Shown here piece after piece: positions 1 through 8,172 of a stretch of DNA of 61,384 nt (position 1 is the first letter of the stretch; every line of letters starts with the position of its first letter). The position numbers and the translations under genes were made by a program. The notes under the pieces were generated by a model. That model searched no databases. It had not been told where the DNA came from and saw only the letters and a program-made list of their open reading frames with translations. This stretch comes from Candidatus Fermentimicrarchaeum limneticum (GTDB lineage: Archaea; Micrarchaeota; Micrarchaeia; Burarchaeales; Fermentimicrarchaeaceae), in the NCBI GenBank assembly GCA_013426015.1, contig CP058998.1:858758-920141 (forward strand). The letters are read 5' to 3'.

Positions 1-2
1 AT

Positions 3-1223
3 GGGTTGTGGGAGACAGCAAAGGTTATCGTTGCAACGCCCCAGTGTGTGAAGAACGACCTGAAAAAGGATAGGATGAGCCTGGACTTCGGGCTTGTCGT
101 GCTTGACGAGGTGCACAGGGCTGTTGGCAATTATGCATATACGTTTGTTGCGGAGGAGTGCAGGAAGAGAGGGTTGCACATACTTGGCCTGACTGCTTCC
201 CCTGGAAGTTCCAAGGAAAAAATTGAAGGAATGAGCAGCCTCATGGGAGTGAAGAATATTGAGATAAGGGATGAGACTGATGAGGATGTAAAGGGATACG
301 TCCAGCCAGTTGACATCCGCTGGGAGAACGTTGACTTCCCACCTGAAATGGACGAAGTCAGGAAGCTTCTTGAAGCTATGATAGAGGAGAGGATGGAAGT
401 TTTGAGGAAGTTCGGGTGGATAAGTGCGAAAAGTTTTCATTCCTTGGGTAAGAGAGCACTAATGCAAGTTAGGGAGAGGATTGAGAGAAGCTCTGGGGGG
501 GTCAAGTGGATGGGGCTCTCCCAGCATGCAGCGCTGATGAATTTGCTGCATGCGCACGAGCTGCTTGAAACGCAAGGAGCATCCACTTTCCTGGAGTTCT
601 TCAAGAGAATGGAAGCAAGGGAACAGAAAAGCAAGGCAGTGATGAGGATATTAAAAGATGGAAGGATTAAGCTCGCACTGGGGAAGGCTGCACAACTGAA
701 GGCGGACCACCCGAAGCTGGGGAAGCTGCGCCAGCTCATAGAGGGAAGGAAGGACAAGACGTACATTGTTTTCGTGCAGTACCGCGACCAGATTAGAAAG
801 GTGGTTGAAGAGCTCAACAAAATACCGGGGGTGGAGGCAGAGAGGTTTGTCGGCAAGAGGGAGGGTGTCACCCAGGATGAGCAGAGGCGTACCATAGAAA
901 GATTCAGGAATAAGGAGTTCAACATACTCGTAGCAAGTTCGATAGGGGAGGAGGGGCTGGACATACCCACTGTGGATACTGTAATTTTCTACGAGCCTAT
1001 CCCAAGCGAGATAAGGAACATCCAGAGGAGGGGGAGGACCGCAAGGACAAGGGCAGGAGAGGTGATAATACTCATCACAAAGGACACAAAGGATGAGGCT
1101 TACTACTGGGTTTCAAGGAGCAGGGAGAGGAAGATGAGGAGGATTGTCAAGGGGATGCAGAGCAGGCTAGGTGGAGAAGCTAAGAAAGTGAAAGGGCAAA
1201 GCAGGCTTATTGATTTCGGCTGA
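3..1223 (+). CDS. hef: Hef-like DEAH-family helicase, 5'-truncated
   Basis: Superfamily 2 helicase part of archaeal Hef (FANCM/MPH1-like), which remodels stalled forks and branched DNA. The frame is open at the window edge, so the N-terminal Walker A region is missing. Visible motifs are DEVH near residue 35, GLTASPGS near 62, the helicase C-terminal segment SSIGEEGLD near 315 and the arginine-finger motif QRRGRTAR near 345. The protein ends soon after with SRLIDFG and has no ERCC4 nuclease domain, so this is a helicase-only version unless the nuclease is a separate gene. Identification as the Hef family is firm; loss of the nuclease is seen only for this gene. Confidence 0.9.
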   Translation, partial: GLWETAKVIVATPQCVKNDLKKDRMSLDFGLVVLDEVHRAVGNYAYTFVAEECRKRGLHILGLTASPGSSKEKIEGMSSLMGVKNIEIRDETDEDVKGYVQPVDIRWENVDFPPEMDEVRKLLEAMIEERMEVLRKFGWISAKSFHSLGKRALMQVRERIERSSGGVKWMGLSQHAALMNLLHAHELLETQGASTFLEFFKRMEAREQKSKAVMRILKDGRIKLALGKAAQLKADHPKLGKLRQLIEGRKDKTYIVFVQYRDQIRKVVEELNKIPGVEAERFVGKREGVTQDEQRRTIERFRNKEFNILVASSIGEEGLDIPTVDTVIFYEPIPSEIRNIQRRGRTARTRAGEVIILITKDTKDEAYYWVSRSRERKMRRIVKGMQSRLGGEAKKVKGQSRLIDFG

Positions 1224-1225
1224 TT

Positions 1226-1501
1226 CTAGAAAACTGCTACTCCGAAAAACTTTAGTATCAGCATTGTTGCTAGAGCTGGCAGTCCGAACAAGGCTACGGG
1301 TAATACTTGGGGCCATATTGGGATGTTAATTCCTATGAAGTGCAGCAGGAAGAAAAGCACAACTCCCATTACTGAGTTTAGGATGATTGTTATGAGCCAC
1401 TTGAATGTAACTCTTGCCAGCTTGAAGAATATCAGTATGCCGAATACCATCAGCACGATTGCTATGCCAAGCGTGCATACAAGGGCTAGATCCATTGCCA
1501 T
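1226..1501 (-). CDS. BofA-like small membrane protein
   Basis: Protein of about 91 residues with three hydrophobic segments and the pattern NSVMGVVLFFLLHFIGINIP, typical of the BofA family. Bacterial BofA inhibits pro-sigma-K processing; archaeal members have no known role. I chose ATG at 1501. A TATA-like TTTTAAAC on the minus strand lies at about 1521-1528, roughly 26 bases upstream, which fits a leaderless transcript. A TTG at 1516 would add five residues. It is convergent with the helicase, with a 2-base gap. Confidence 0.7.
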   Translation of the reverse strand: MAMDLALVCTLGIAIVLMVFGILIFFKLARVTFKWLITIILNSVMGVVLFFLLHFIGINIPIWPQVLPVALFGLPALATMLILKFFGVAVF

Positions 1502-1542
1502 GAGGAGTTGTCTCAACTGGGGTTTAAAAGAGTGATGCCAGT

Positions 1543-1941
1543 CTATTCCGTGGTTTTCCCGTCAAACTCCTCCTCGCTTGCCATTGCCTCTGCCTTTGTT
1601 TTTCGCACTATTCCGTCCTGGTGTTCAGGAGGCGAGTAGATTGTGTAGAGCTTGAGCTCAGAAGTTTTGGATGTGTTGATTACATTATGCTTTGCGCCTG
1701 CTGGGACAATAACTCCGTCTCCATCCTTGACGCGGTACTCGTTTCCGTCAATAAGCACCTTCCCCTCTCCTGCTTCAAATCTGAAGAACTGGTCTATGTG
1801 CGGGTGCACTTCCATGCCTATTTCTTCCATGGGTTTGAGGCTCATCAAGACCAGCTGGCTGTTCTTCCCCGTATACAGCACTCTGCGGAAGTCTAAGTTT
1901 TTCCTTGTCTCTTTTTCAAGAGCTGTTGCATACCCTTTCAT
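1543..1941 (-). CDS. Cupin-domain protein
   Basis: Single-domain cupin of about 132 residues. Cupin motif 1 appears as EVHPHIDQFFRFEAGEG near residues 43-60 and motif 2 as VPAGAKHNVINTS near 80-93, giving metal ligands His, His, Glu and His. Small cupins of this type bind a metal and may be isomerases, dioxygenases or sensors; the substrate cannot be told. I chose ATG at 1941 because GAGGTG sits six bases upstream; the longer frame from GTG at 1950 would place that site inside the start. A perfect palindrome at 1988-2005 lies just upstream, so regulation by a dimeric repressor is likely. Confidence 0.85.
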   Translation of the reverse strand: MKGYATALEKETRKNLDFRRVLYTGKNSQLVLMSLKPMEEIGMEVHPHIDQFFRFEAGEGKVLIDGNEYRVKDGDGVIVPAGAKHNVINTSKTSELKLYTIYSPPEHQDGIVRKTKAEAMASEEEFDGKTTE

Positions 1942-1987
1942 ATTCGTCACCTCAGTAATGATTTCGGTTGCGTGGTATATAAAATTG

Positions 1988-2005
1988 ACTTTACTTGAGT
2001 AAAGT
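1988..2005 (-). promoter_or_regulatory. Palindromic operator upstream of cupin gene
   Basis: ACTTTACT-TG-AGTAAAGT is a perfect 8+8 inverted repeat. It sits directly upstream of the TATA-like TTTATATA (about 1975-1982, minus strand) and so would cover the TFB-binding side of the promoter. A repressor role is inferred from position only. Confidence 0.6.
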
Positions 2006-2052
2006 TAAGGTATCAGTCGGATATTTAAACTGCGGAATGCACAATATCATCC

Positions 2053-2293
2053 GAGTGATGAGCCGGCAGCTTTCCCGCAAGGGAGGAAGTTCCACCCATC
2101 GCGAAGGCTTGAGAACCTAAGGTTCAGACGGGAACAGAAACGAGACTGGCTGATTCAGATGAGAATGAAGCAATGAGATGGGTCAAACCAGGTGAAACGC
2201 GCCCGTTGCAAAAGCGAGATGTGCGATGCAAGGCCTTTGAGCCGCTTAGTCAAATGCTGTCTAAAACAAAAGGTGGGCTATGGCTCGTCACTC
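2053..2293 (+). ncRNA. rnpB: RNase P RNA, archaeal type
   Basis: Catalytic RNA of RNase P, which matures tRNA 5' ends. The 5' strand GAGTGATGAGCC (2053-2064) pairs with the 3' strand GGCTCGTCACTC (2282-2293) to form P1. Conserved elements follow in order: GGGAGGAAGTTCCACCC near 2081, GGAACAGAAACGAGAC near 2131, GTCAAACCAGGTGAAACGC near 2180, AAGGCCTTTGAGCCGC near 2230, and ACAAAAGGTGGGCTA near 2266. It is short (about 240 nt) but has the core helices. A T-run follows the 3' end and may terminate transcription. Confidence 0.93.
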
Positions 2294-2320
2294 AATTTTT
2301 GATTAAAATGTTATTTTGGC

Positions 2321-3190
2321 TTAAGTGACCTCGTACTTTTTCTTCATCTCCTCGAAAGAAGGGAGAGAGAATTTCTTCCTTGCCTGAAGGATTTCGCGAA
2401 AATCTTCAACTGTCACTCCAAGTTTCTCTGGTGCTTCATCCTCCCGGATATAAAATCCTTTTTGCAGAAGACCAACCACTGCCACCATGTGAAACGACAT
2501 AACATCCTCCCATATGAGCTCTCCATGCGGGCTTTTCGCAAGTTCCTCTACAAGCTCCTTCCTCGCCCCCTCTATTCCTCTACCGAAGGTCTTTCCAGTG
2601 AAGAAAATAAAAACATGTTTTGCAGCATCCATATCACCGATAATCATGCCATTCTCCTCCCTTACTGCGTGTATATGCCTCTTTGCATCGGCAAGCCAGT
2701 GAAAGTCCGCGTGAACCTTCCAGTCCACGGTACCGCCAACTAATTTGTTTGTCGTATTGTAAGCCTTCCATAGTTTATCGCCATGGACGCTCCTCAACAG
2801 CAGCATCACATCAGCATCGCTTACCTTCCCGGCGTAACCTTTCGCATAGCTCCCATAAAGAGAGATTGCTATGAATTCGTCTCCTAGCTGCGATTCAAGC
2901 TCTTTCGCGATTTTCTCAAGAGTTTTTAAGAGCTTGGCGTTTACCTGTTTTTCCTCCTTCGTGCCTTCCCTCCCAATGAACTCAGGATATTCTGTTGACT
3001 TGAAAACCTCCGCCCTTCCGATCTGCTTCATTCTCCTCTTAGTGGGCTCTTCAGCGAATCTCGTGCCTGGTTCTGTCTCCTTAAAATGAGCATCTTTCAG
3101 AGCTTTTTTAATGCTGGACGTTATTTCTTCATTAAGAACTTGCTCTGCTTTCTTGGCAGTTGAAATTTTCTGCATGCTTGAATTATGCAT
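2321..3190 (-). CDS. Nucleotidyltransferase-domain protein
   Basis: Protein of about 289 residues with a polymerase-beta-type nucleotidyltransferase core in the middle: SLYGSYAKG followed by SDADVMLLL, giving the GSx10DxD metal-binding signature. The third acid may be in WKVHADFHWL. The N-terminal third is charged and helical; the C-terminal third is helical and may be a substrate-binding domain. Such proteins include antitoxin-like MNT enzymes, but there is no HEPN partner next door, so no toxin-antitoxin call is made. The start is uncertain (TTG 3199, ATG 3190, ATG 3175). A TATA-like ATTTAAAA at about 3229-3236 favours 3190. Confidence 0.75.
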   Translation of the reverse strand: MHNSSMQKISTAKKAEQVLNEEITSSIKKALKDAHFKETEPGTRFAEEPTKRRMKQIGRAEVFKSTEYPEFIGREGTKEEKQVNAKLLKTLEKIAKELESQLGDEFIAISLYGSYAKGYAGKVSDADVMLLLRSVHGDKLWKAYNTTNKLVGGTVDWKVHADFHWLADAKRHIHAVREENGMIIGDMDAAKHVFIFFTGKTFGRGIEGARKELVEELAKSPHGELIWEDVMSFHMVAVVGLLQKGFYIREDEAPEKLGVTVEDFREILQARKKFSLPSFEEMKKKYEVT

Positions 3191-3263
3191 TTCTGGCAAT
3201 ATTAACCTTGCCTTTTTCCCCTCACCCTTTTAAATTTTCTACTTCACAACTAATACGCCAAGG

Positions 3264-3385
3264 GCCAAGGTAGCTCAGCCTGGTTAGAGCACCAGACTCA
3301 TAAGCTCAGCTTGATGAGTGATGAGCGCTTACGCGCAATGATGTGGGTAATCTGGGAGTCGCGAGTTCAAATCTCGCCCTTGGCA
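3264..3385 (+). tRNA. trnM: tRNA-Met (CAT) with 47-nt intron
   Basis: The acceptor stem GCCAAGG (3264-3270) pairs with CCTTGGC (3378-3384), with discriminator A at 3385. The D arm is GCTC...GAGC and the T arm GCGAG-TTCAAAT-CTCGC. The anticodon stem CCAGA/TCTGG carries the loop CTCATAA with anticodon CAT at 3299-3301. An intron of about 47 nt (3303-3349) interrupts the loop after position 37, the standard archaeal site. The anticodon stem lacks the three G-C pairs of initiator tRNA, so this is elongator Met; a modified-C tRNA-Ile2 is a less likely alternative. EndA at 16105-17265 would splice it. No CCA is encoded. Confidence 0.93.
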
Positions 3386-3461
3386 TTAATACGCATACGT
3401 ACTACCGGATTCGCCCAAAATGTTTAATGACCTATCCACAAATAATAGTCTGGGGTGAACT

Positions 3462-3677
3462 ATGGAAGAGATAAGGACTAAGATAGACGATGTGCTTGAC
3501 TTTATCGAGGATAGGAGAGTAACAACAGCAGGAGAGGTGTCCTCGCAAGTTGGAGTCGACAGGGACATGCTTGATGTGTTCATTGAGATACTAAAAAACA
3601 ATCGGTTAATAGAGGTTAAGTACGTAATCATGGGTCCGCTTTTGTATGTTGGCGAAGAGACAGTTATACACGAATAG
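3462..3677 (+). CDS. Small winged-helix protein
   Basis: A 71-residue protein with the pattern VTTAGEVSSQVGVDRDMLDVFIEILKNN split over a helix-turn-helix and a short wing (EVKYVIMGPLLYVGEE). This resembles the small wHTH proteins common in archaea that bind DNA or act as subunits of larger regulators. It stands alone downstream of tRNA-Met with its own upstream region (GGTGAACT before the ATG). The target is unknown. Confidence 0.7.
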   Translation: MEEIRTKIDDVLDFIEDRRVTTAGEVSSQVGVDRDMLDVFIEILKNNRLIEVKYVIMGPLLYVGEETVIHE

Positions 3678-3746
3678 ACCATCGGCACTCCCGGATTAAT
3701 GCCGCTGAGTATATTTAGATGTATAATCGGATTATTTGACTGGAGC

Positions 3747-5009
3747 CTACTTCTTCTGTGTATGCGAGTCCAGCCACTCGTTGAACTCCTTCTCCAAGTC
3801 CTCATGCATCTCAGCAGGTGGAGCGGGCGGAGGAGCCTGGGGTGGAACAGAGGGAGGAGCTGAAGGCGGAGCTGAGGGTGGCATTCTCCTTGTCGGCTGC
3901 GCCCTTCTGTAAAAGAACAAGAGCACGACTGCTGCCGCAGCAATGATGATGACTGCTACTACCACGCCGCCTGCGATGAGCAGGACATTGCTCGAAGCTG
4001 GGGCAGAGGAGTTGTCCGATGACTCATTTGTGGTGTTTTTTCCTGCCGGCGGAACAACTGTTTCGTTAGGTTTGATGTTAGGGCATTTTCCTATTGATGC
4101 AACCGCGTCCACGATCGACCTGTTTGCAGAGGATAGCTTGGAGAATGCAAGGGAGTAGTTGTCTACCAGTGCCGCCTGCTTCGCTTCCTCAAGCGAGCTG
4201 TTGGCATTCCTGAGATTGGACTCGGACGTGGATACCTCGGAACCGCATTTCTTTCCCTCGAGGATTACGCCCGCAACGGATGCAATCCTCAATCCTGTCG
4301 AGTTTATAACTGAGAGCGCATCGCTGCAGTTGTAATTGGAATTGACGTATGACTGGTTGGCTCTGCTCACGGAGTTGGACGCATTCATTACATAATCCCA
4401 CGCAGAATACAGCTGGCATGCCCTGAGCGAGGAGTTCGCCTTGGAGAGGTTGCTTATTGCGTAGTAGGCAAAATTGTGGGCGTCTATCATCCCGCAGCAA
4501 ACGCCTTTGTAACAGCTTTTATCAAGCTCTGCGTTGAGCTGTTGAAGCGAGTGTTCAACATCCGCCATTCTTGTCACAATGCTGTTCTCATAAGGGGAGG
4601 TGTGGTAGGTAATCTCAACCTCGAATATATTTGTGTACTCTCCGGAATCACCTCTGCCGGTTATTCGGATCCTAGTTTTCGAGGTGCCGTTCAGACCGCC
4701 GGTCATTGTAAAGAGGTATATCCTGCAAGCACCATAGGCATTGGGGGGGAGATTACCCGAACCTCCCGTGCAGAACACCTTGCCGCCTTCCGCATAGGAG
4801 TTGTTTTCAGCGTCGTACCATTGGTATGAAAGCTGAAGGGATCTGGAGGAGGGGTTATGCACGGAAAAGCCTATCTCTACAGTGTTAGGAGTGCTGTCCG
4901 CCTTGCAGTTGCATCCTGAGAAGTAGGGTACCCCCGTTACTTCAAGAGGGAGTTCCGCGGCTGCAACCAAACTGACCAAAGCAAGCAAAATGAAAAGCCC
5001 TGCCTTCAT
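3747..5009 (-). CDS. Secreted, membrane-anchored surface protein with Pro-rich tail
   Basis: A 420-residue protein. Residues 1-18 form a signal peptide (hydrophobic run ending VAAAE). Next comes a beta-rich domain with Cys pairs (CNCK near 34), then a helical, Asn- and Ser-rich region with many N-x-S/T sites that are likely N-glycosylated. A single membrane segment (LLIAGGVVVAVIIIAAAAV) near residue 345 leads to a short cytoplasmic tail with repeated PPSAPPSAPPS units and an acidic/basic end. The layout is outside-helical-TM-inside. It could be a cell-surface adhesin or sensor-like protein, but no family was recognised. Divergent from the gene at 5035. Confidence 0.75.
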   Translation of the reverse strand: MKAGLFILLALVSLVAAAELPLEVTGVPYFSGCNCKADSTPNTVEIGFSVHNPSSRSLQLSYQWYDAENNSYAEGGKVFCTGGSGNLPPNAYGACRIYLFTMTGGLNGTSKTRIRITGRGDSGEYTNIFEVEITYHTSPYENSIVTRMADVEHSLQQLNAELDKSCYKGVCCGMIDAHNFAYYAISNLSKANSSLRACQLYSAWDYVMNASNSVSRANQSYVNSNYNCSDALSVINSTGLRIASVAGVILEGKKCGSEVSTSESNLRNANSSLEEAKQAALVDNYSLAFSKLSSANRSIVDAVASIGKCPNIKPNETVVPPAGKNTTNESSDNSSAPASSNVLLIAGGVVVAVIIIAAAAVVLLFFYRRAQPTRRMPPSAPPSAPPSVPPQAPPPAPPAEMHEDLEKEFNEWLDSHTQKK

Positions 5010-5034
5010 TTGTCCACCACTTAAATTTACGAGA

Positions 5035-5799
5035 ATGAGGTATTTAAGGTTTAGTTATGAAATAGAAAGCGTGATACCTGCGAACCATCCGAGGAGGAAG
5101 TCCTTGCTCCTGAGGGAGAAGCTTGTTGAAGGATACAGAAATGGGCTTGTGTGCGACAACGGTTTGATAGCGCACGGCAGGGGGGAGGCTTTCAATTACC
5201 TGCTTGGCGAGAGGACGCGCAGGCCTGCAAGGGAAGCGATAAAAGCTGCCGCAGCAGCACTGCTTCTTGCGGAGCGTCCTGTCATCTCAGTGAACGGCAA
5301 TGCGGCTGCGCTTGCTGCCGAGAGCATTGCAGAACTGGCAAAAGAGCTAAACTGCAAAGTTGAGGTGAACCTCTTTTACAGGACGCAGGAGAGGACAGAG
5401 AAAATCGGGGAGCACCTCAAAAGGGCAGGAGTCGGGGAAGTTCTTGGTGTGAAAGATGCATACGCAAGGATACCCGAGCTTTTCGGCGAGAGGAGGAAGG
5501 TCAGCATAGAGGGGATATACAGAGCGGACTGCGTCCTCATCCCTCTTGAGGACGGGGACAGGTGCGAGGCGCTTGTCAGGATGGGGAAGAGGACTATCGC
5601 GATAGATTTGAACCCGCTTTCAAGGACTGCGAGGAAGGCGGATATAACGATAGTTGATGAGATTACTAGGGCAATGCCTCTGCTGGTGAAGGAAGTGAAG
5701 AAGCTGAAAGGGAAGAACAAAGCATACCTAAACTCGGTTCTTAAGCATTATAACAACAAGAGGATTCTTGAGGAAAGCAGGAAACTAATAAATTTTTGA
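5035..5799 (+). CDS. 4-phosphopantoate--beta-alanine ligase (archaeal phosphopantothenate synthetase)
   Basis: Archaeal-type phosphopantothenate synthetase (COG1701), which joins 4-phosphopantoate to beta-alanine using ATP and replaces bacterial PanC in coenzyme A synthesis. The signature IPANHPRRKSLLLREKLVEG and the glycine-rich LIAHGRGEAFNYLLGE in the first 55 residues identify it, and the length (254 aa) is normal. I chose ATG at 5035 (MRYLRFSYEIE). The frame can be opened at 4990, but that would overlap the divergent signal-peptide gene and add residues the family lacks. It overlaps the convergent dihydroorotase by 15 bases at its 3' end. Confidence 0.92.
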   Translation: MRYLRFSYEIESVIPANHPRRKSLLLREKLVEGYRNGLVCDNGLIAHGRGEAFNYLLGERTRRPAREAIKAAAAALLLAERPVISVNGNAAALAAESIAELAKELNCKVEVNLFYRTQERTEKIGEHLKRAGVGEVLGVKDAYARIPELFGERRKVSIEGIYRADCVLIPLEDGDRCEALVRMGKRTIAIDLNPLSRTARKADITIVDEITRAMPLLVKEVKKLKGKNKAYLNSVLKHYNNKRILEESRKLINF

Positions 5800-7077
5800 C
5801 TGCATCGGTTGGCTGTACACTATTCTTCCTTTTGAGACTGTCATGATGGGCATACCTACTACTTGGAAGCCCTCGAAAGGAGTCCATCTGCATTTTGTGT
5901 GTAGGTCCTTCCCATGTATCTCCCACTTCTTATTCGGGTTAACAACAACTATGTCCGCATCGCTGCCTTCCGCGAGCAGGCCCTTCTGCGGGTACAACCC
6001 CATCCTCTTTGCTGGGTTGACGCACATCAGCTTAACCAGTTTGTAGAGGTTTATCCACCTTCTCTTTACAGCAGTCAGCATGAGCGGTAGCATTGTCTCT
6101 ATTCCTGGCACTCCTGCAGGAGCATCCCAGTACGGCTTCTTCTTCTCCTCCTTAGTATGGGGGGCGTGATCGCTTGCAACAACGTCAACCACACCGGTCT
6201 TTATCCCCCTCCACAGTGCATCCTGGTCCTCCTTGCTCCTTAGAGGGGGGTTCATCTTCCCGAAGTTGCCAAGCTCCTTCATGTTTTCTTCAGTTAGGAA
6301 GAGATGGTGCGGCGTAACATCACAGGTCACATCCGCCTTCTTCTTCATGATTCGTATGAGCTGGATGGATTCCTTCGTGGAAATGTGAGTCAGATGCAGC
6401 TTAACGCCAGTGGCTTTTGCAAGCTGCAGCGCTGTTGCAACGGCAACATTCTCTGAAAGAGGCGGCCTTACTTCGCCATGGATCGCAGGGTCGTTCCTCT
6501 TCCTGAACTTCTCCTTGAAATACTCGTTTATCTCGGCATCCTCGGCATGAGTTATCGCCACTTTTCCTGTCTTTGCAATCTCCTTGTATGCGTCAAGAAG
6601 CTCGGCTTTGCTTATCTGCAGCTCCCCGAAGGACTCGCACATGAATATCTCGCCAAACGCGCTGACGGCAGGGGCCATGCCCGTGAGCTCATGTATGTTT
6701 CCCTTCCTGACCCCGCCGCAGATTCTGTAGTCGATTACGGATTTGGATTCCGCAAGCCTCCTCTTCTCCTCCACCCTCTGCAGCGTCGTGGTGGGGGGCA
6801 TGGTGTTGGGCATGTCAAATACAAGCGTCACCCCTCCGTGGGCAGCTGCCTTGCTGCCGCTCTCCCAGTCCTCCTTGTAGGTTGCTCCCGGCTCGCGGAA
6901 GTGGGCGTGTATGTCAATAACACCTGGCAGAATCAGTTCCTTCTTGAAAACGAACGTCCTCTCAGCCTCGCCTATTTTCCTGCCTATCTTGGTTATCCTG
7001 CCCTCATTCATCCCAATCTCGCATTGCACGACCCTCCTGCTGAGCAATGCATTCCCGATAAGTTTTAGCTCGTACAT
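5785..7077 (-). CDS. pyrC: Dihydroorotase
   Basis: Class I dihydroorotase, interconverting carbamoyl-aspartate and dihydroorotate in pyrimidine synthesis. Amidohydrolase metal ligands are visible: HAHFREPG near residue 57, the substrate-binding MPNT near 90, HAED near 177, LTHIST near 231 and the catalytic SDHAPH near 303. The C-terminal GLLAEGSDADIVVV is also typical. The length (430 aa) is normal. No carbamoyltransferase or other pyr gene is adjacent. Confidence 0.93.
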   Translation of the reverse strand: MYELKLIGNALLSRRVVQCEIGMNEGRITKIGRKIGEAERTFVFKKELILPGVIDIHAHFREPGATYKEDWESGSKAAAHGGVTLVFDMPNTMPPTTTLQRVEEKRRLAESKSVIDYRICGGVRKGNIHELTGMAPAVSAFGEIFMCESFGELQISKAELLDAYKEIAKTGKVAITHAEDAEINEYFKEKFRKRNDPAIHGEVRPPLSENVAVATALQLAKATGVKLHLTHISTKESIQLIRIMKKKADVTCDVTPHHLFLTEENMKELGNFGKMNPPLRSKEDQDALWRGIKTGVVDVVASDHAPHTKEEKKKPYWDAPAGVPGIETMLPLMLTAVKRRWINLYKLVKLMCVNPAKRMGLYPQKGLLAEGSDADIVVVNPNKKWEIHGKDLHTKCRWTPFEGFQVVGMPIMTVSKGRIVYSQPMQSKIY

Positions 7078-7114
7078 GCAATCATTAATTTATTAATAAC
7101 ACCCATTTAAATTT

Positions 7115-7642
7115 ATGGCTACGTTAGGCAGATTGGGGTTTGCCAAAGAGGCCGTTATTGGACCGGTCACAAGGTTCATCGCAAGCCAGAACATATGGTT
7201 TTTCACCCTGTTTTCCGTATTTGCGGATTATTACGTCTTCATAGTGCTGCCGCTCTCGCTTATCCTGTTCTACAAAAAGCTTGGCAGGAAGAAGGTTGCG
7301 TCACTTGTCCTCAGCCTGCTGCTGCTCTATCTTGCCGTACCCTACCTCAAAGTGACGTTCGGTCAGAGCAGACCATGCAACGAATACCTGAAAGTGGCGT
7401 GCCCCACGGATTACTCGTTCCCCAGCGGCCATACCGCAGTTGCTTTCGCCTTTGCTTTTCTCTCGCTTGGCACCGTTGCATTTCCGTTCTACTACATAAG
7501 CGCCTTCCTCATTGCGCTGAGCAGAGTTTACATGGGGGTTCATTTTCTGAATGACATCGCGGGGGGGATTGTGGTTGGGATTTTCAGCTATATAGTTTCC
7601 GAGAAGGTGATTGACGCATGCTTGAGATACGCAGGAGGGTAG
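7115..7642 (+). CDS. PAP2-family membrane phosphatase
   Basis: Integral membrane phosphatase of the PAP2/BacA-like superfamily, 175 aa with about five membrane segments. The three catalytic motifs are present: KVTFGQSRP near residue 83, PSGH near 105 and SRVYMGVHFLNDI near 140. Likely substrates are polyprenyl diphosphates or phosphatidate. The next gene, a dolichol-kinase-like protein, overlaps its end by 25 bases, which suggests that the pair recycles or charges the polyprenyl phosphate carrier used for N-glycosylation. That role is inferred from context. Confidence 0.88.
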   Translation: MATLGRLGFAKEAVIGPVTRFIASQNIWFFTLFSVFADYYVFIVLPLSLILFYKKLGRKKVASLVLSLLLLYLAVPYLKVTFGQSRPCNEYLKVACPTDYSFPSGHTAVAFAFAFLSLGTVAFPFYYISAFLIALSRVYMGVHFLNDIAGGIVVGIFSYIVSEKVIDACLRYAGG

Positions 7643-8172
7643 TTCACATATCATTCGGCTTGCTTCTCATAGCCGTGCTTTCCATAGGGGGCGGCAGTTA
7701 TGAGGTAATAGAAGGTGCGCTGCTTGCAATTTTCCTGGTCGGGCTGTGGATTGTCGACATGAAGCTGAAGAAGAGGAAGCTGCCCGTGGTGGATTACCTG
7801 CTTGATAATTTTGAGAGGCCGCATGCACTCCCTGCATACGGGGCGTTCTGGTACGGGCTGGGTGTGCTTCTGCTCCTCTCGTTCATCAACAACGTGGATT
7901 ACGTAAAAGCCGGCATCGCGATACTCGCCCTTGGGGACGGGATATCGACGCTTGTCGGAAGGAGCGGGACTAGGAGGGTATTCTACAACAGGAATAAAAC
8001 AGTTGAAGGCAGCATTGCATTCTTTTTTGTAAGCGCGATAGCTTCCTACCTCTTCATCGGTGTTGGCGGCATACTCCTTGCATTCCTCTGTTCTGTTGCC
8101 GAAAGCATAGACTGGGGGATTGACGACAACTTAATCATACCTCTTGCTTGTCTGCTCTTCTATATAGTCTAG
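7618..8172 (+). CDS. Dolichol kinase / phytol kinase-like membrane protein
   Basis: A 184-residue protein with five to six membrane segments and the family motif LGDGISTLVGR near residue 105, followed by NKTVEGSIAFF near 125. These are the CTP-binding and catalytic signatures shared by dolichol kinase, phytol kinase (VTE5) and CDP-diacylglycerol-related enzymes. In archaea it is expected to make dolichyl or other polyprenyl phosphates. It is translationally coupled to the upstream PAP2 phosphatase through a 25-base overlap. The exact substrate is not readable from sequence. Confidence 0.82.
   Translation: MLEIRRRVVHISFGLLLIAVLSIGGGSYEVIEGALLAIFLVGLWIVDMKLKKRKLPVVDYLLDNFERPHALPAYGAFWYGLGVLLLLSFINNVDYVKAGIAILALGDGISTLVGRSGTRRVFYNRNKTVEGSIAFFFVSAIASYLFIGVGGILLAFLCSVAESIDWGIDDNLIIPLACLLFYIV

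Noticed and set aside
437-970. 177-aa minus-strand ORF under the Hef-like gene
   Set aside because: It is the antisense of a strongly conserved helicase region, has no recognisable domain, and its Ser/Leu-rich composition is typical of shadow frames.
2321-3190. MNT-HEPN toxin-antitoxin system
   Set aside because: The nucleotidyltransferase is larger than antitoxin types and has no HEPN-like partner next to it.
3303-3349. C/D box guide RNA inside the tRNA-Met intron (TTGATGA and GTGATGA resemble box C)
   Set aside because: No clear CTGA box D or D' with proper spacing lies in the 47-nt intron, so the boxes may be chance.
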